Origin: Bradyrhizobium sp. 132
GTDB taxonomy: Bacteria; Pseudomonadota; Alphaproteobacteria; Rhizobiales; Xanthobacteraceae
Direction of reading: 5' to 3'
DNA length: 64,000 bases
Assembly (NCBI RefSeq): GCF_023074185.1
Contig: NZ_JADPKY010000126.1
Coordinates: 62,001-126,000, forward strand
Position 1 is the stretch's first letter. Every line of letters begins with the position of its first letter. Under the pieces are notes generated by a model that was not told the DNA's origin, ran no database searches, and was given only the letters and a program-made list of their open reading frames with translations. Positions 1 through 9,198 of this stretch are shown here, piece by piece. Both the position numbers and the translations under genes were made by a program.

Positions 1-1
1 T

Positions 2-1528
2 TCCTACGAAGCGTTCCGCGATCTCCTGACCGCTGAGGACCATCGCGCCCGCATGGACAAGCGTCTCGGCGCCAAGGACTACGCAGGAGCGCGGCGCGCC
101 GCCAAGCGGCTCGGCGAGGATGCGCTCGCGATCGTCAAGGCCTGCGCCGCCGTCACCGGCAAGGTCACCAAGGCCAAGGACTATCTCGAGGACGTTCCGG
201 CCGAGGCGCGCCGCGATCTCGGCTATGTGCTGTGCCGCGCGCAATGGCATCTCCAGAACGACCGCATCGACGACGCCGCCGAGGTGATCCTGGCCGCCGC
301 GCCCGATACGATGGCGGCTCAGGACACCGACGCCTGGTGGCGCGAGCGCCGCCTGCTTGCGCGAAAGCTGCTCGACCAAGGCAAGTTCAAAACCGCCTAT
401 GACGTGGTGCGCTCGGCGGCCGTCCCCGCGATGGAAGTCTATCGCGTCGACTATCACTTCATGTGCGGCTGGATCGCGCTGCGCTATCTCGACGATCCCA
501 GGGCGGCGATGATGCATTTCGCCGCGATCGACGAAGGTTCGGCCAATCCGATCGCGCTGTCGCGGGCCAACTATTGGCGCGGCCGCGCCGCCGAGGCGAT
601 GAACGCAACGGCCGATGCGCGCCTGAGCTATCAGACGGCGGCGCGCTATCCGACCGCCTATTACGGACAGCTCGCCCGCGCCAAACTCGGCCTTGACCGG
701 ATCGAGCTGCGCGCGCCCTCGCCCGTGCTGGCCGCGGCTGATACACCGCCCACGGACGAACGCGTGCGCGCCGCCGACATGCTCTACGGCGTCAATGAGC
801 GCGACATGGTGTATTACTACGCCGAGGATTTCGCCAAGGAGAGCACCGACGTCGCGGCGCTCGAAGCGCTCGGCGAGCTCGCCGGCCGGCACAAAGACGC
901 GCGGGTCATGCTGGAGGTCGGCAAATCAGCGCTGGCGCGCGGGCTTGCGCTCGACCACTACGCCTTCCCCACCATCGGCATTCCCGAGCACAAGCAGGTG
1001 GCGCCTGCGATCGAGACCAGCGTGATCTATTCGGTGGCGCGCACCGAAAGCTCGTTCGACCAGCGCGACAAGTCGGCGGCCAACGCAGTCGGGCTGATGC
1101 AGGTGACGCCGGAAGCCGGCCGCGATACCGCCAAGCGGTTCGGCGTGACCTATGACTGGGACAAGATGGTCTCCGATCCCGTCTACAACACGCAGATGGG
1201 GGCGGCCGAGCTCAGCGCACTTCTCTCGGAATACCGCGGCAACCAGATCATGACCTTCGCCGGCTACAATGCCGGCCGTGGCCGCGTGCGCGAATGGGTG
1301 CAGGCACGCGGTGATCCCCGCGACCCCAAGGTCGATCCGGTCGACTGGGTCGAGCGCATCCCGCTGTCGGAGACGCGCAACTACGTCCAGCGCGTGATTG
1401 AAAACGTGCTGGTCTATCGCGCCCGGTTCGAGGGCAGCGGCATGGTCGCCGGCAAGAGCGATCAGCGCGTGGTGACCAAGGATGCGGCGGCCGTGGCGAC
1501 GCCGGTGGGATTTACGGGAACGGAGTGA
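2..1528 (+). CDS. Soluble lytic murein transglycosylase (5' end outside window)
   Basis: This enzyme cleaves the glycan strands of peptidoglycan in the periplasm and leaves 1,6-anhydromuramic ends. The frame is open from the first bases of the window, so the gene starts upstream; 508 residues are visible. The N-terminal two thirds is an alpha-helical, TPR-like superhelix (the U/L domains of Slt70). The C-terminal third is the goose-lysozyme-like SLT domain, with catalytic Glu in RTESSFD, then the GLMQV and AGYNAG motifs. It is the only plus-strand gene before the minus-strand block and is followed by a palindromic repeat, not by an operon partner. The family assignment is firm; which paralogue it is cannot be decided. 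Confidence 0.93.
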   Translation, partial: SYEAFRDLLTAEDHRARMDKRLGAKDYAGARRAAKRLGEDALAIVKACAAVTGKVTKAKDYLEDVPAEARRDLGYVLCRAQWHLQNDRIDDAAEVILAAAPDTMAAQDTDAWWRERRLLARKLLDQGKFKTAYDVVRSAAVPAMEVYRVDYHFMCGWIALRYLDDPRAAMMHFAAIDEGSANPIALSRANYWRGRAAEAMNATADARLSYQTAARYPTAYYGQLARAKLGLDRIELRAPSPVLAAADTPPTDERVRAADMLYGVNERDMVYYYAEDFAKESTDVAALEALGELAGRHKDARVMLEVGKSALARGLALDHYAFPTIGIPEHKQVAPAIETSVIYSVARTESSFDQRDKSAANAVGLMQVTPEAGRDTAKRFGVTYDWDKMVSDPVYNTQMGAAELSALLSEYRGNQIMTFAGYNAGRGRVREWVQARGDPRDPKVDPVDWVERIPLSETRNYVQRVIENVLVYRARFEGSGMVAGKSDQRVVTKDAAAVATPVGFTGTE

Positions 1529-1552
1529 AATCCGTTTGCATCCGCTCTATCC

Positions 1553-1657
1553 CCTCATCCTGAGGAGCCTGCGAAGCAGGCGTCTCGAAGGGTGAAGGCC
1601 CCGCTCTCGGTTGCGGCGCATCCTTCGAGACGGCCGCGATGCCTCCTCAGGATGAGG
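1553..1657. repeat. Long imperfect palindromic intergenic repeat (CCTCATCCTGAGGAG type)
   Basis: The outer arms begin CCTCATCCTGAGGAG and end CTCCTCAGGATGAGG. Inner arms include CGTCTCGAAGG and CCTTCGAGACG, so almost the whole element can fold into a long hairpin. It lies between convergent genes (transglycosylase and TctC-type protein). From memory, elements of this type are dispersed many times in Bradyrhizobium and Rhodopseudomonas chromosomes. It may also act as a bidirectional transcription end. Confidence 0.8.
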
Positions 1658-1694
1658 TCTGTGGGTGTTGCGCTCGGAACGCAGACACCGCCCC

Positions 1695-2663
1695 TCAATC
1701 CACCTTGATGTTCGCGGCCTTGATGATCGGCCACCATTTCGCGATCTCGGCTTTCTGACGCGCGCCAAGCGCTTCGGGCGTGAGCTGATCCTGCGGCGTC
1801 ATCTCCAGGCCCTGACTTTCCAGCTGCTTCTTCACGGCGGGATCGTTCAGCGCTTCCACGGCTGCGGCATTGAGCTTGGTGACGATTGCCTTCGGCGTAC
1901 CCTTCGGCACCCACAGGCCGGACCACAGCGTCATGCTAAAACCCTTCAGCCCGGCCTCCGCCGTGGTCGGGATGTCGGGTGCCGACGACAGGCGCTTGTC
2001 ATCGGTGATGGCGTAGGCGCGAATGGTGCCGGCGCGGACCTGGTTGATGGAGTTGGAGGTCTGATCGACGATGACGTCGATCTGGCCGGCGATGAGATCG
2101 TTCAGGGCGGGCGCGGTGCCGCGATACGGCACGTATTGCAGCTTGATACCGGAGACGCTCTCGAAATAGACCCCGGCGATGTGACTGCCGGACCCCGCGC
2201 CGGCCGTGCCCGCGGTTGCCGGCGACGGCCGCGACTTCAGCCATTCAATCAGCTCTTTCAGCGAGGTCGCGGGCACCGCGTTCTTGCTGACGACGATCAT
2301 CGGGTTGCTCGGCAGCAGCACCACGGGTTCGAGGTCAGTGACGAGATCGTAGTTGAGCTTGTAGACGGCGCCGTTGGCGACGTGGGTGCCGAGATGGCCG
2401 AAGGAGATCGTGTAGCCGTCCGGCGGCGATTGCACGGCGCGGCCGACGCCGATCGACCCGCCGGCGCCGGTGACGTTCTCGATCACCAGGGCCTGGCCGA
2501 GCGAAGTTCGCATCCGCTCGGCAAGCACCCGTGCCATCGCATCCGACGGCCCGCCGGCGGCGAAGGGAACGATGATGGTGATGGGACGTGAAGGATAATC
2601 GTCGGCGCGCGCGGCGCCTCCAACAGCGAGAATAGCAACCAGCGCAGCCCAAGCGGCCTTCAT
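1695..2663 (-). CDS. TctC/Bug-family periplasmic substrate-binding protein
   Basis: This 322-residue receptor belongs to the tripartite tricarboxylate transporter (TTT) family, which binds organic acids in the periplasm. Residues 1-20 form a Sec signal peptide (hydrophobic stretch ending AARA). The mature part starts with DDYPSRPITIIVPFAAGG, the hallmark beginning of Bug proteins, followed by the typical GGSIGVGRA and GSGSHIAGVYFE segments. ATG start with GGGAGA six bases upstream. No TctA or TctB membrane genes are nearby, as is common for Bug proteins. It sits downstream of the threonine synthase gene, separated by 87 bases with a hairpin. Ligand unknown. Confidence 0.9.
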   Translation of the reverse strand: MKAAWAALVAILAVGGAARADDYPSRPITIIVPFAAGGPSDAMARVLAERMRTSLGQALVIENVTGAGGSIGVGRAVQSPPDGYTISFGHLGTHVANGAVYKLNYDLVTDLEPVVLLPSNPMIVVSKNAVPATSLKELIEWLKSRPSPATAGTAGAGSGSHIAGVYFESVSGIKLQYVPYRGTAPALNDLIAGQIDVIVDQTSNSINQVRAGTIRAYAITDDKRLSSAPDIPTTAEAGLKGFSMTLWSGLWVPKGTPKAIVTKLNAAAVEALNDPAVKKQLESQGLEMTPQDQLTPEALGARQKAEIAKWWPIIKAANIKVD

Positions 2664-2698
2664 TGTGTTCTCCCAGCGATGACATTGTTATTTTTTGT

Positions 2699-2720
2699 CT
2701 CTTCCCGCGTACGGGAAGAG
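2699..2720. terminator. Hairpin between threonine synthase and TctC genes
   Basis: Perfect 9-bp arms (CTCTTCCCG and CGGGAAGAG) around a CGTA loop. A run of six T lies on the plus-strand left side, so on the minus strand, where both neighbours are read, the stem is followed by A rather than T. It may attenuate or stabilise RNA but is not a textbook terminator. Confidence 0.45.
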
Positions 2721-2750
2721 GGATCGTTCGCAAAGAGACGAAATGACGCG

Positions 2751-3992
2751 CTAGAACTGCGAATAGTCGATCGGCTTGTGGCGATCGAGCGTGCGGTCGA
2801 CCTTCGGCAGCGGGTATTTCAGGCCGGTAGCGCAGTTGAACAGCATCACGCGGTCGGTCTTGCTGACACGGCCGTCGGCGAGGCTCTCCTTGTAGGCGGC
2901 GTAGGTCGCGGCGCCTTCGGGGCACAATAGCAGCCCCTCCTCGCGCGCGACCTCGTTCAGCGCCGACGAGATCTTGTCGTCGTCGACCGCGATCGCAAAA
3001 CCCTTGCTCGCGCGCACCGCGCGCAGGATCAGGAAGTCGCCGATCGCCTGCGGCACGCGGATGCCCGAAGCGATGGTGTGAGCATCCTCCCAGCGCGTCG
3101 CATGCTCGGTACCGGCCTCGTAGGCGCGCACCATCGGCGCGCAGCCCGACGCCTGAACCGCGACCATGCGCGGGCGCTTGCTTCCGATGAAGCCGATCTT
3201 CTCGAGCTCGTCGAACGCCTTCCACATGCCGATCAGGCCGGTGCCGCCGCCGGTCGGGTAGAAGATCACGTCGGGCACGTCCCAGCCGAGCTGCTCGGCG
3301 AGCTCGAGGCCCATCGTCTTCTTGCCTTCGATGCGGTACGGCTCCTTCAGGGTCGAGGTGTCGAACCAGCCGACTTTCGCCTTGCCCTCGCCCACGATCT
3401 TGCCGCAATCGTCGATATAGCCGTTGACGCGGTAGACGGTCGCGCCCTGAAGCTCGATCTCGCTGACATTCACCTCCGGCGTATCGGCCGGGCAGAAGAT
3501 CGTGGTCTTGATGCCGCAGGAGGTCGCATAGGCCGCGAGCGCCGCGCCGGCATTGCCGTTGGTCGGCATCGCCATGTGCTTGATGCCTAGCGCCTTACCC
3601 ATCGACACTGCCATGACCAGCCCGCGCGCCTTGAACGAGCCGGTCGGCAGCCGCCCCTCGTCCTTGACGATGATCTCGCCGCCGCCGAGCTTGGTGCCAA
3701 GCTTGGGCAGCCGGATCAGCGGCGTCGTGACCTCGCCGAGCGAGACGATGTCCTTGCATTTGCGCACCGGCAGCAGCTCGCGGTAGCGCCACATGTCGGC
3801 GGGGCGCTGGGCGAGCGCGTCCTTGGTCAGCGCCTTCTTCACGCCCGCGAGGTCGTAACGCACGAGCAGCGGCTTGCCGGCCTTGGAGAGATTGTGGACC
3901 TGATCGGCGGCGTAATGATCGCCTTCCATCGCGCATTCGAGATGGGTGACGAAGCTCGGGCGCTCGATGGTGAGGTTGTCGTTGTCCTGCAT
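2751..3992 (-). CDS. thrC: Threonine synthase
   Basis: Fold-type II PLP enzyme converting O-phosphohomoserine to threonine. The 413 residues show the PLP-lysine segment TGSFKARG, the PTNGNAGAALAAYA stretch that cradles the substrate, and the phosphate-binding loop PTGGGTGLIGMW. The N-terminal region with MWRYRELLPV followed by SLGEVTTPLIRLPKLG matches the longer plant/archaeal-type threonine synthases rather than short ThrC. ATG start with AAGGAAA upstream. It lies 45 bases after the lpdA stop on the same strand and could be read through from the pdh-lpd block. A related PLP lyase such as a diaminopropionate or threonine dehydratase-like enzyme is less likely. Confidence 0.82.
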   Translation of the reverse strand: MQDNDNLTIERPSFVTHLECAMEGDHYAADQVHNLSKAGKPLLVRYDLAGVKKALTKDALAQRPADMWRYRELLPVRKCKDIVSLGEVTTPLIRLPKLGTKLGGGEIIVKDEGRLPTGSFKARGLVMAVSMGKALGIKHMAMPTNGNAGAALAAYATSCGIKTTIFCPADTPEVNVSEIELQGATVYRVNGYIDDCGKIVGEGKAKVGWFDTSTLKEPYRIEGKKTMGLELAEQLGWDVPDVIFYPTGGGTGLIGMWKAFDELEKIGFIGSKRPRMVAVQASGCAPMVRAYEAGTEHATRWEDAHTIASGIRVPQAIGDFLILRAVRASKGFAIAVDDDKISSALNEVAREEGLLLCPEGAATYAAYKESLADGRVSKTDRVMLFNCATGLKYPLPKVDRTLDRHKPIDYSQF

Positions 3993-4037
3993 GGGCTGGT
4001 TTCCTTCTTATTTTGCGAACGGTCTCTTTGGCGGCAG

Positions 4038-5459
4038 TCAGATATTCAACACCCTGCCATAGGCATCCAGCACGGCTTCCTTCATCATCTCCGACAGCGT
4101 CGGATGCGGGAATACCGTGTGCATCAGCTCTTCTTCCGTGGTCTCCAGATTCATGGCGACGACGTAGCCCTGGATCAGCTCGGTGACCTCGGCACCGACC
4201 ATATGGGCGCCGAGGAGCTGGCCGGTCTTCTTGTCGAAGATCACCTTGACCAGGCCCTGGTCCTCGCCGAGCGCGATCGCCTTGCCGTTGCCGACGAAGG
4301 GGAAGCGGCCGACGCGGATCTCGCGGCCGTTCTCCTTGGCCTTGGCTTCGGTGAGACCGACGGAGGCGACCTGAGGCTGACAATAGGTGCAGCCCGGGAT
4401 CAGGTTCTTGTCCATCGGATGCGGGTGCAGGCCCTTGATCGCCTCGACGCAGATCACGCCCTCATGCTCGGCCTTGTGCGCGAGCATCGGGGGACCCGCG
4501 ACGTCGCCGATGGCATAGATGCCGGGGACGTTGGTATTGCCGTAACCGTCGATCACGATGACGCCGCGATCGGTTTTCACGCCGAGCTTTTCGAGGCCGA
4601 GATTCTCGATATTGCCGACGACGCCGACGGCCGAGATCACCCGCTCGAACTCGGTCGTGACAGGCTTGCCGTTGCCGTCGTCGATGGTGGCGACGACGCT
4701 GTCGGCCTTCTTCTCCAGCTTCGTGACCTTGGTCGAGGACATGATTTTGATGCCCTGCTTCTCGAAACGCTTGCGGGCAATGCCGGCGATCTCGGCGTCC
4801 TCGACCGGCAGGATCTGCGGCAGCACCTCGACCACGGTGACCTCGGAGCCCATGGTGTGGAAGAACGAGGCGAATTCGATTCCGATCGCGCCGGAGCCGA
4901 CCACCAGCAGCGATTTCGGCATCCGCTCGGGCACCATCGCCTCGAAATAGGTCCAGATCAGCTTCTTGTCGGGCTCGAGCCCCGGCAGCACGCGCGGCCG
5001 CGCGCCGGTCGCGACGATGATGTGCTTGGCCTGATACGTCCCCTCGCCCAGCGTACCCTTCGGGCCCTCGACGTCGGACTTCTTCACGGTGACCTTCCCG
5101 GGCGCGTCGATCGAAGCCGCGCCCCAGATCACGCTCACCTTGTTCTTCTTCATCAGAAAGCCGACGCCGTCGTTGAGCCGCTTCGAGACGCCGCGCGAGC
5201 GCTGCACCACCGCCTTCGGGTCGAACGAGACCTTCTCCGCCGACAGGCCGTAATCCCCGGCGTGCTGCATGTAGTGATAAATCTCGGCCGAGCGCAGCAG
5301 CGCCTTGGTCGGGATGCAGCCCCAGTTCAGGCAGATGCCGCCGAGATAGGATTTTTCGACGATCGCGACCTTGAAGCCGAGCTGGGCGGCGCGGATCGCG
5401 GTGACATAGCCGCCGGGACCGGAGCCGATGATGATGATGTCGAAGGATGTATCGGCCAT
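4038..5459 (-). CDS. lpdA: Dihydrolipoyl dehydrogenase (E3)
   Basis: E3 reoxidises the dihydrolipoyl arm of the pyruvate dehydrogenase complex using FAD and NAD+. The 473 residues begin with the FAD dinucleotide fold IIIIGSGPGGYVTAIRAAQLG. The redox disulfide is GGICLNWGCIPTKAL, an NAD fold follows with VVGSGAIGIEFASF, and the C-terminal interface holds the catalytic His in the HPHPTLSEM segment. I place the start at the ATG for MADTSFD; an upstream in-frame ATG would add 16 residues unlike the family. It lies downstream of pdhC on the same strand, with a palindromic repeat in the 139-base gap, so it belongs to the pdh cluster. Confidence 0.95.
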   Translation of the reverse strand: MADTSFDIIIIGSGPGGYVTAIRAAQLGFKVAIVEKSYLGGICLNWGCIPTKALLRSAEIYHYMQHAGDYGLSAEKVSFDPKAVVQRSRGVSKRLNDGVGFLMKKNKVSVIWGAASIDAPGKVTVKKSDVEGPKGTLGEGTYQAKHIIVATGARPRVLPGLEPDKKLIWTYFEAMVPERMPKSLLVVGSGAIGIEFASFFHTMGSEVTVVEVLPQILPVEDAEIAGIARKRFEKQGIKIMSSTKVTKLEKKADSVVATIDDGNGKPVTTEFERVISAVGVVGNIENLGLEKLGVKTDRGVIVIDGYGNTNVPGIYAIGDVAGPPMLAHKAEHEGVICVEAIKGLHPHPMDKNLIPGCTYCQPQVASVGLTEAKAKENGREIRVGRFPFVGNGKAIALGEDQGLVKVIFDKKTGQLLGAHMVGAEVTELIQGYVVAMNLETTEEELMHTVFPHPTLSEMMKEAVLDAYGRVLNI

Positions 5460-5501
5460 GCTTTGCGTTCGTTCCCGTTCACCGGCCTCAATGTTCGAGA
5501 C

Positions 5502-5583
5502 CGTCATTGCGAGGAGCTCTTGCGACGAAACAATCCAGTCTGCCGGTCACGTCCTGGATTGCTTCGCTTCGCTCGCAATGACG
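5502..5583. repeat. Palindromic intergenic repeat (CGTCATTGCGAG type)
   Basis: The arms CGTCATTGCGAG and CTCGCAATGACG are perfect inverted copies, and CAATCCAG / CTGGATTG forms an inner stem. The element sits between pdhC and lpdA, which are read in the same direction, so the transcript must carry its hairpin. From memory this is a common dispersed element of Bradyrhizobium and Rhodopseudomonas. Its sequence differs from the elements at 1553 and 53916. Confidence 0.8.
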
Positions 5584-5598
5584 ACGCGAATTTTCTCG

Positions 5599-6954
5599 TC
5601 ACACCATCATCATGACGGGATTTTCGATCAGTTGCTTGAAGGCACCGATCAGCTCGCCGCCGAGCGCGCCGTCGATGGCGCGGTGATCGCAGGACAAGGT
5701 CACGCTCATCATGTTCGCGATCTCGATCTTGCCGCCGCGCACCACAGGCCGCTCCTCGCTGGTGCCGACCGCGAGGATGGTCGCATGCGGCGGATTGATC
5801 ACGGCAGTGAAGTGGCTGATGCCGAACATCCCGAGGTTCGAGACAGCCGTCGTGCCGCCCTGGTACTCTTCGGGCTTCAGCTTGCGCGAGCGGGCGCGTG
5901 TCGCAAAATCCTTCATCTCGTTGGAGATGGTCGACAGAGTCTTGGTCTCGGCCTTGCGGATGATCGGCGTGATCAGGCCGCCGGGCATCGCCACCGCGAC
6001 GCCGACGTCGGAATGGTGGTGCTTGACCATGCCGGATTCGGTCCAGCTCACATTGCAGTTCGGGATTTTCTGAAGCGCGACCGCCATCGCCTTGATGACG
6101 AAGTCGTTGACCGAGATCTTGTAGAGCGGCTTCTTCTCCTTGTCCTTCGGCGCGGCGGCGTTGATCTGCTCGCGTGCGGCGAGCAGCTTGCCGATGTCGC
6201 AATCGATGGTGAGGTAGAAGTGCGGGACGTTCTGAATCGACGCGGTCAGGCGCTGGGCGATCGTGCGGCGCATGCCGTCATGCGGGACGACCTCGTAGGA
6301 GCCCGGCTCGAACAGCGACAGGATCTGCTTGTCCGACATGGTCGGCGCGCTCGAGGGCGCACCTGACGACGCCGCCGCTTGTGCCTTGAGGCCCTTGCCG
6401 GACTTGGCCAGCTCGACATCGCGCGCGACAACGCGACCGTGCGGGCCGGTGCCGGTCACCATCGCAACATCGACGCCGGCGTCCTTGGCGAGACGACGCG
6501 CCAGCGGCGAGGAGAACACGCGGCCGCCATGGCCGTTGCCCTGCGCAGCCGGTGCGGCGGCAGCTTTCGCCGCGGGAGTAGCGGCGGGCGGCGGCGCAGA
6601 CTTGGGCGACGCAGACTTGGGCGCGGCAGGCGCTGGCGCCGGTGCTTCGGCAGCTTTCGGAGGTGCGGTCGACGCGCTGGGCTTGGCGGCACCTGCCGCT
6701 TTCACGTCCTCGCCCTCGCCGGCCAGCACCGCGATCACGTCATTGACGGGGACATCCTGCGTGCCCTCGGGCACCAGGATCCTGGCGATCGTGCCCTCGT
6801 CGATGGCCTCGACCTCCATGGTCGCCTTGTCGGTCTCGATCTCGGCGATGATGTCGCCGGATTTGACCTTGTCGCCTTCCTTCTTCAGCCATTTGGCGAG
6901 GTTGCCCTTCTCCATCGTCGGCGAAAGAGCGGGCATCAGGATGTTGATGGGCAT
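5599..6954 (-). CDS. pdhC: Dihydrolipoamide acetyltransferase, pyruvate dehydrogenase E2
   Basis: E2 forms the core of the complex and moves acetyl groups to CoA. The 451 residues contain one N-terminal lipoyl domain (about 1-80; lipoylated Lys in ETDKATMEVEA), an Ala/Pro-rich linker, a peripheral-subunit-binding domain (SSPLARRLAKDAGVDVAMVTG) and the catalytic acyltransferase domain ending in the active-site LSCDHRAIDGALG. Start ATG preceded by GAGG. The first residues (MPINILMPALSPTMEKGNL) nearly repeat those of pdhB, showing a shared lipoyl module. It follows the deaminase gene by 62 bases. Confidence 0.96.
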   Translation of the reverse strand: MPINILMPALSPTMEKGNLAKWLKKEGDKVKSGDIIAEIETDKATMEVEAIDEGTIARILVPEGTQDVPVNDVIAVLAGEGEDVKAAGAAKPSASTAPPKAAEAPAPAPAAPKSASPKSAPPPAATPAAKAAAAPAAQGNGHGGRVFSSPLARRLAKDAGVDVAMVTGTGPHGRVVARDVELAKSGKGLKAQAAASSGAPSSAPTMSDKQILSLFEPGSYEVVPHDGMRRTIAQRLTASIQNVPHFYLTIDCDIGKLLAAREQINAAAPKDKEKKPLYKISVNDFVIKAMAVALQKIPNCNVSWTESGMVKHHHSDVGVAVAMPGGLITPIIRKAETKTLSTISNEMKDFATRARSRKLKPEEYQGGTTAVSNLGMFGISHFTAVINPPHATILAVGTSEERPVVRGGKIEIANMMSVTLSCDHRAIDGALGGELIGAFKQLIENPVMMMV

Positions 6955-7016
6955 GCTGACCTCACGAAGAACTTCTCAAAATGCCGTCCCCGGAAGCGAG
7001 GACGAACAGACCAGGT

Positions 7017-7469
7017 TTAGTTGCCGATGTCGCCCTGCCACAGGCGCTCATTGGCAGGATTGGAACGCCAATTCTTCATCATGGTGATGGAGCGGTCGTC
7101 CGCAAGATCAATCCAGGGGATGCCGAACTTGTCGAGGATGTCCTTGGAGCCCGGGAAGGTGACGGATTCCCCGATGACCACCAGTTGGGCCTTGAACAGA
7201 GCGAGCGCGCCGGCACACATCGAGCACGGCGACAGCGTCGTGTACATGACGGTGTCGTGGAACGAGATCACGCCGGCTTGGCGGAGGCAGCTCATCTCGC
7301 CGTGCAGGATGACGTTCTTTTCCTGCACGCGGTTGTTGTGGCCGCGGGCGATGACCTTGTTGTCGCGGGTCAGCACGGCGCCGATCGGCAGGCCGCCTTG
7401 CGCGATCGAGGCTTCCGCCTCGCGGATCGCCTCCAGCATGAAATCGAAATGATAGGATTCGATCGCCAC
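7017..7469 (-). CDS. Nucleoside/cytosine deaminase-family protein
   Basis: A 150-residue zinc hydrolase of the cytidine-deaminase-like fold. The zinc site is complete: HGEMSCL supplies His and the catalytic Glu, PCSMCAG the two Cys. The sequence is closest in feel to the yeast-type cytosine deaminases and guanine-deaminase-like group; substrate unknown. I chose a GTG start because a GGGAAGGGA ribosome site precedes it and it begins two bases after the stop of the DUF5076 gene, indicating translational coupling. Being between pdhB and pdhC it should be co-transcribed with pyruvate dehydrogenase. Confidence 0.85.
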   Translation of the reverse strand: MAIESYHFDFMLEAIREAEASIAQGGLPIGAVLTRDNKVIARGHNNRVQEKNVILHGEMSCLRQAGVISFHDTVMYTTLSPCSMCAGALALFKAQLVVIGESVTFPGSKDILDKFGIPWIDLADDRSITMMKNWRSNPANERLWQGDIGN

Positions 7470-7471
7470 GG

Positions 7472-7774
7472 TCAGTGTCCCTTCCCGCGCGGCGTCGTGG
7501 TGCCGGTGTCGGTGGGACGCTCGATCTCGGCCTGGAACATCTCGATGATCCGGGTCAGCGCATCCTCCTCGGTGTATTCGCTCTCGCGCGCATAGGCGCG
7601 CGCGGCGTGACGGGCGAGATCGACGAGCAGCAGGCCCCACATGTCGGGCTCGTCGAAGGCCCGCTGGAACGCCATCGACAACCCGCCGTCCAGCACGAAC
7701 ACGCGCAGAATCTCGACCGCGTCGTCGCGGTCGAGGACGTCGGGTGGCAATGGCTGCTCCTTCGGACCCGCCAT
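7472..7774 (-). CDS. DUF5076 domain protein
   Basis: A 100-residue soluble, acidic protein with no signal peptide or membrane segment. It resembles the small uncharacterised DUF5076 family: an N-terminal ILRVFVLDGGLSMAF strand/helix, then WGLLLVDLARHAARAY and a C-terminal helix (ALTRIIEMFQAEIE). Its start lies three bases after the pdhB stop, and its stop is two bases before the deaminase start, so it is embedded in the pdh transcript. No function is known to me; partnership with pyruvate dehydrogenase is only suggested by position. Confidence 0.8.
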   Translation of the reverse strand: MAGPKEQPLPPDVLDRDDAVEILRVFVLDGGLSMAFQRAFDEPDMWGLLLVDLARHAARAYARESEYTEEDALTRIIEMFQAEIERPTDTGTTTPRGKGH

Positions 7775-7777
7775 GGC

Positions 7778-9169
<1,392 letters not shown>

Positions 9170-9198
9170 ATCGGCTCCAAAAGAAAGCTTGCGCGCGT

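Noticed and set aside
3894..5615. Long plus-strand open frame opposite lpdA
   Set aside because: Antisense shadow of a certain gene; no ribosome site and no protein motifs.
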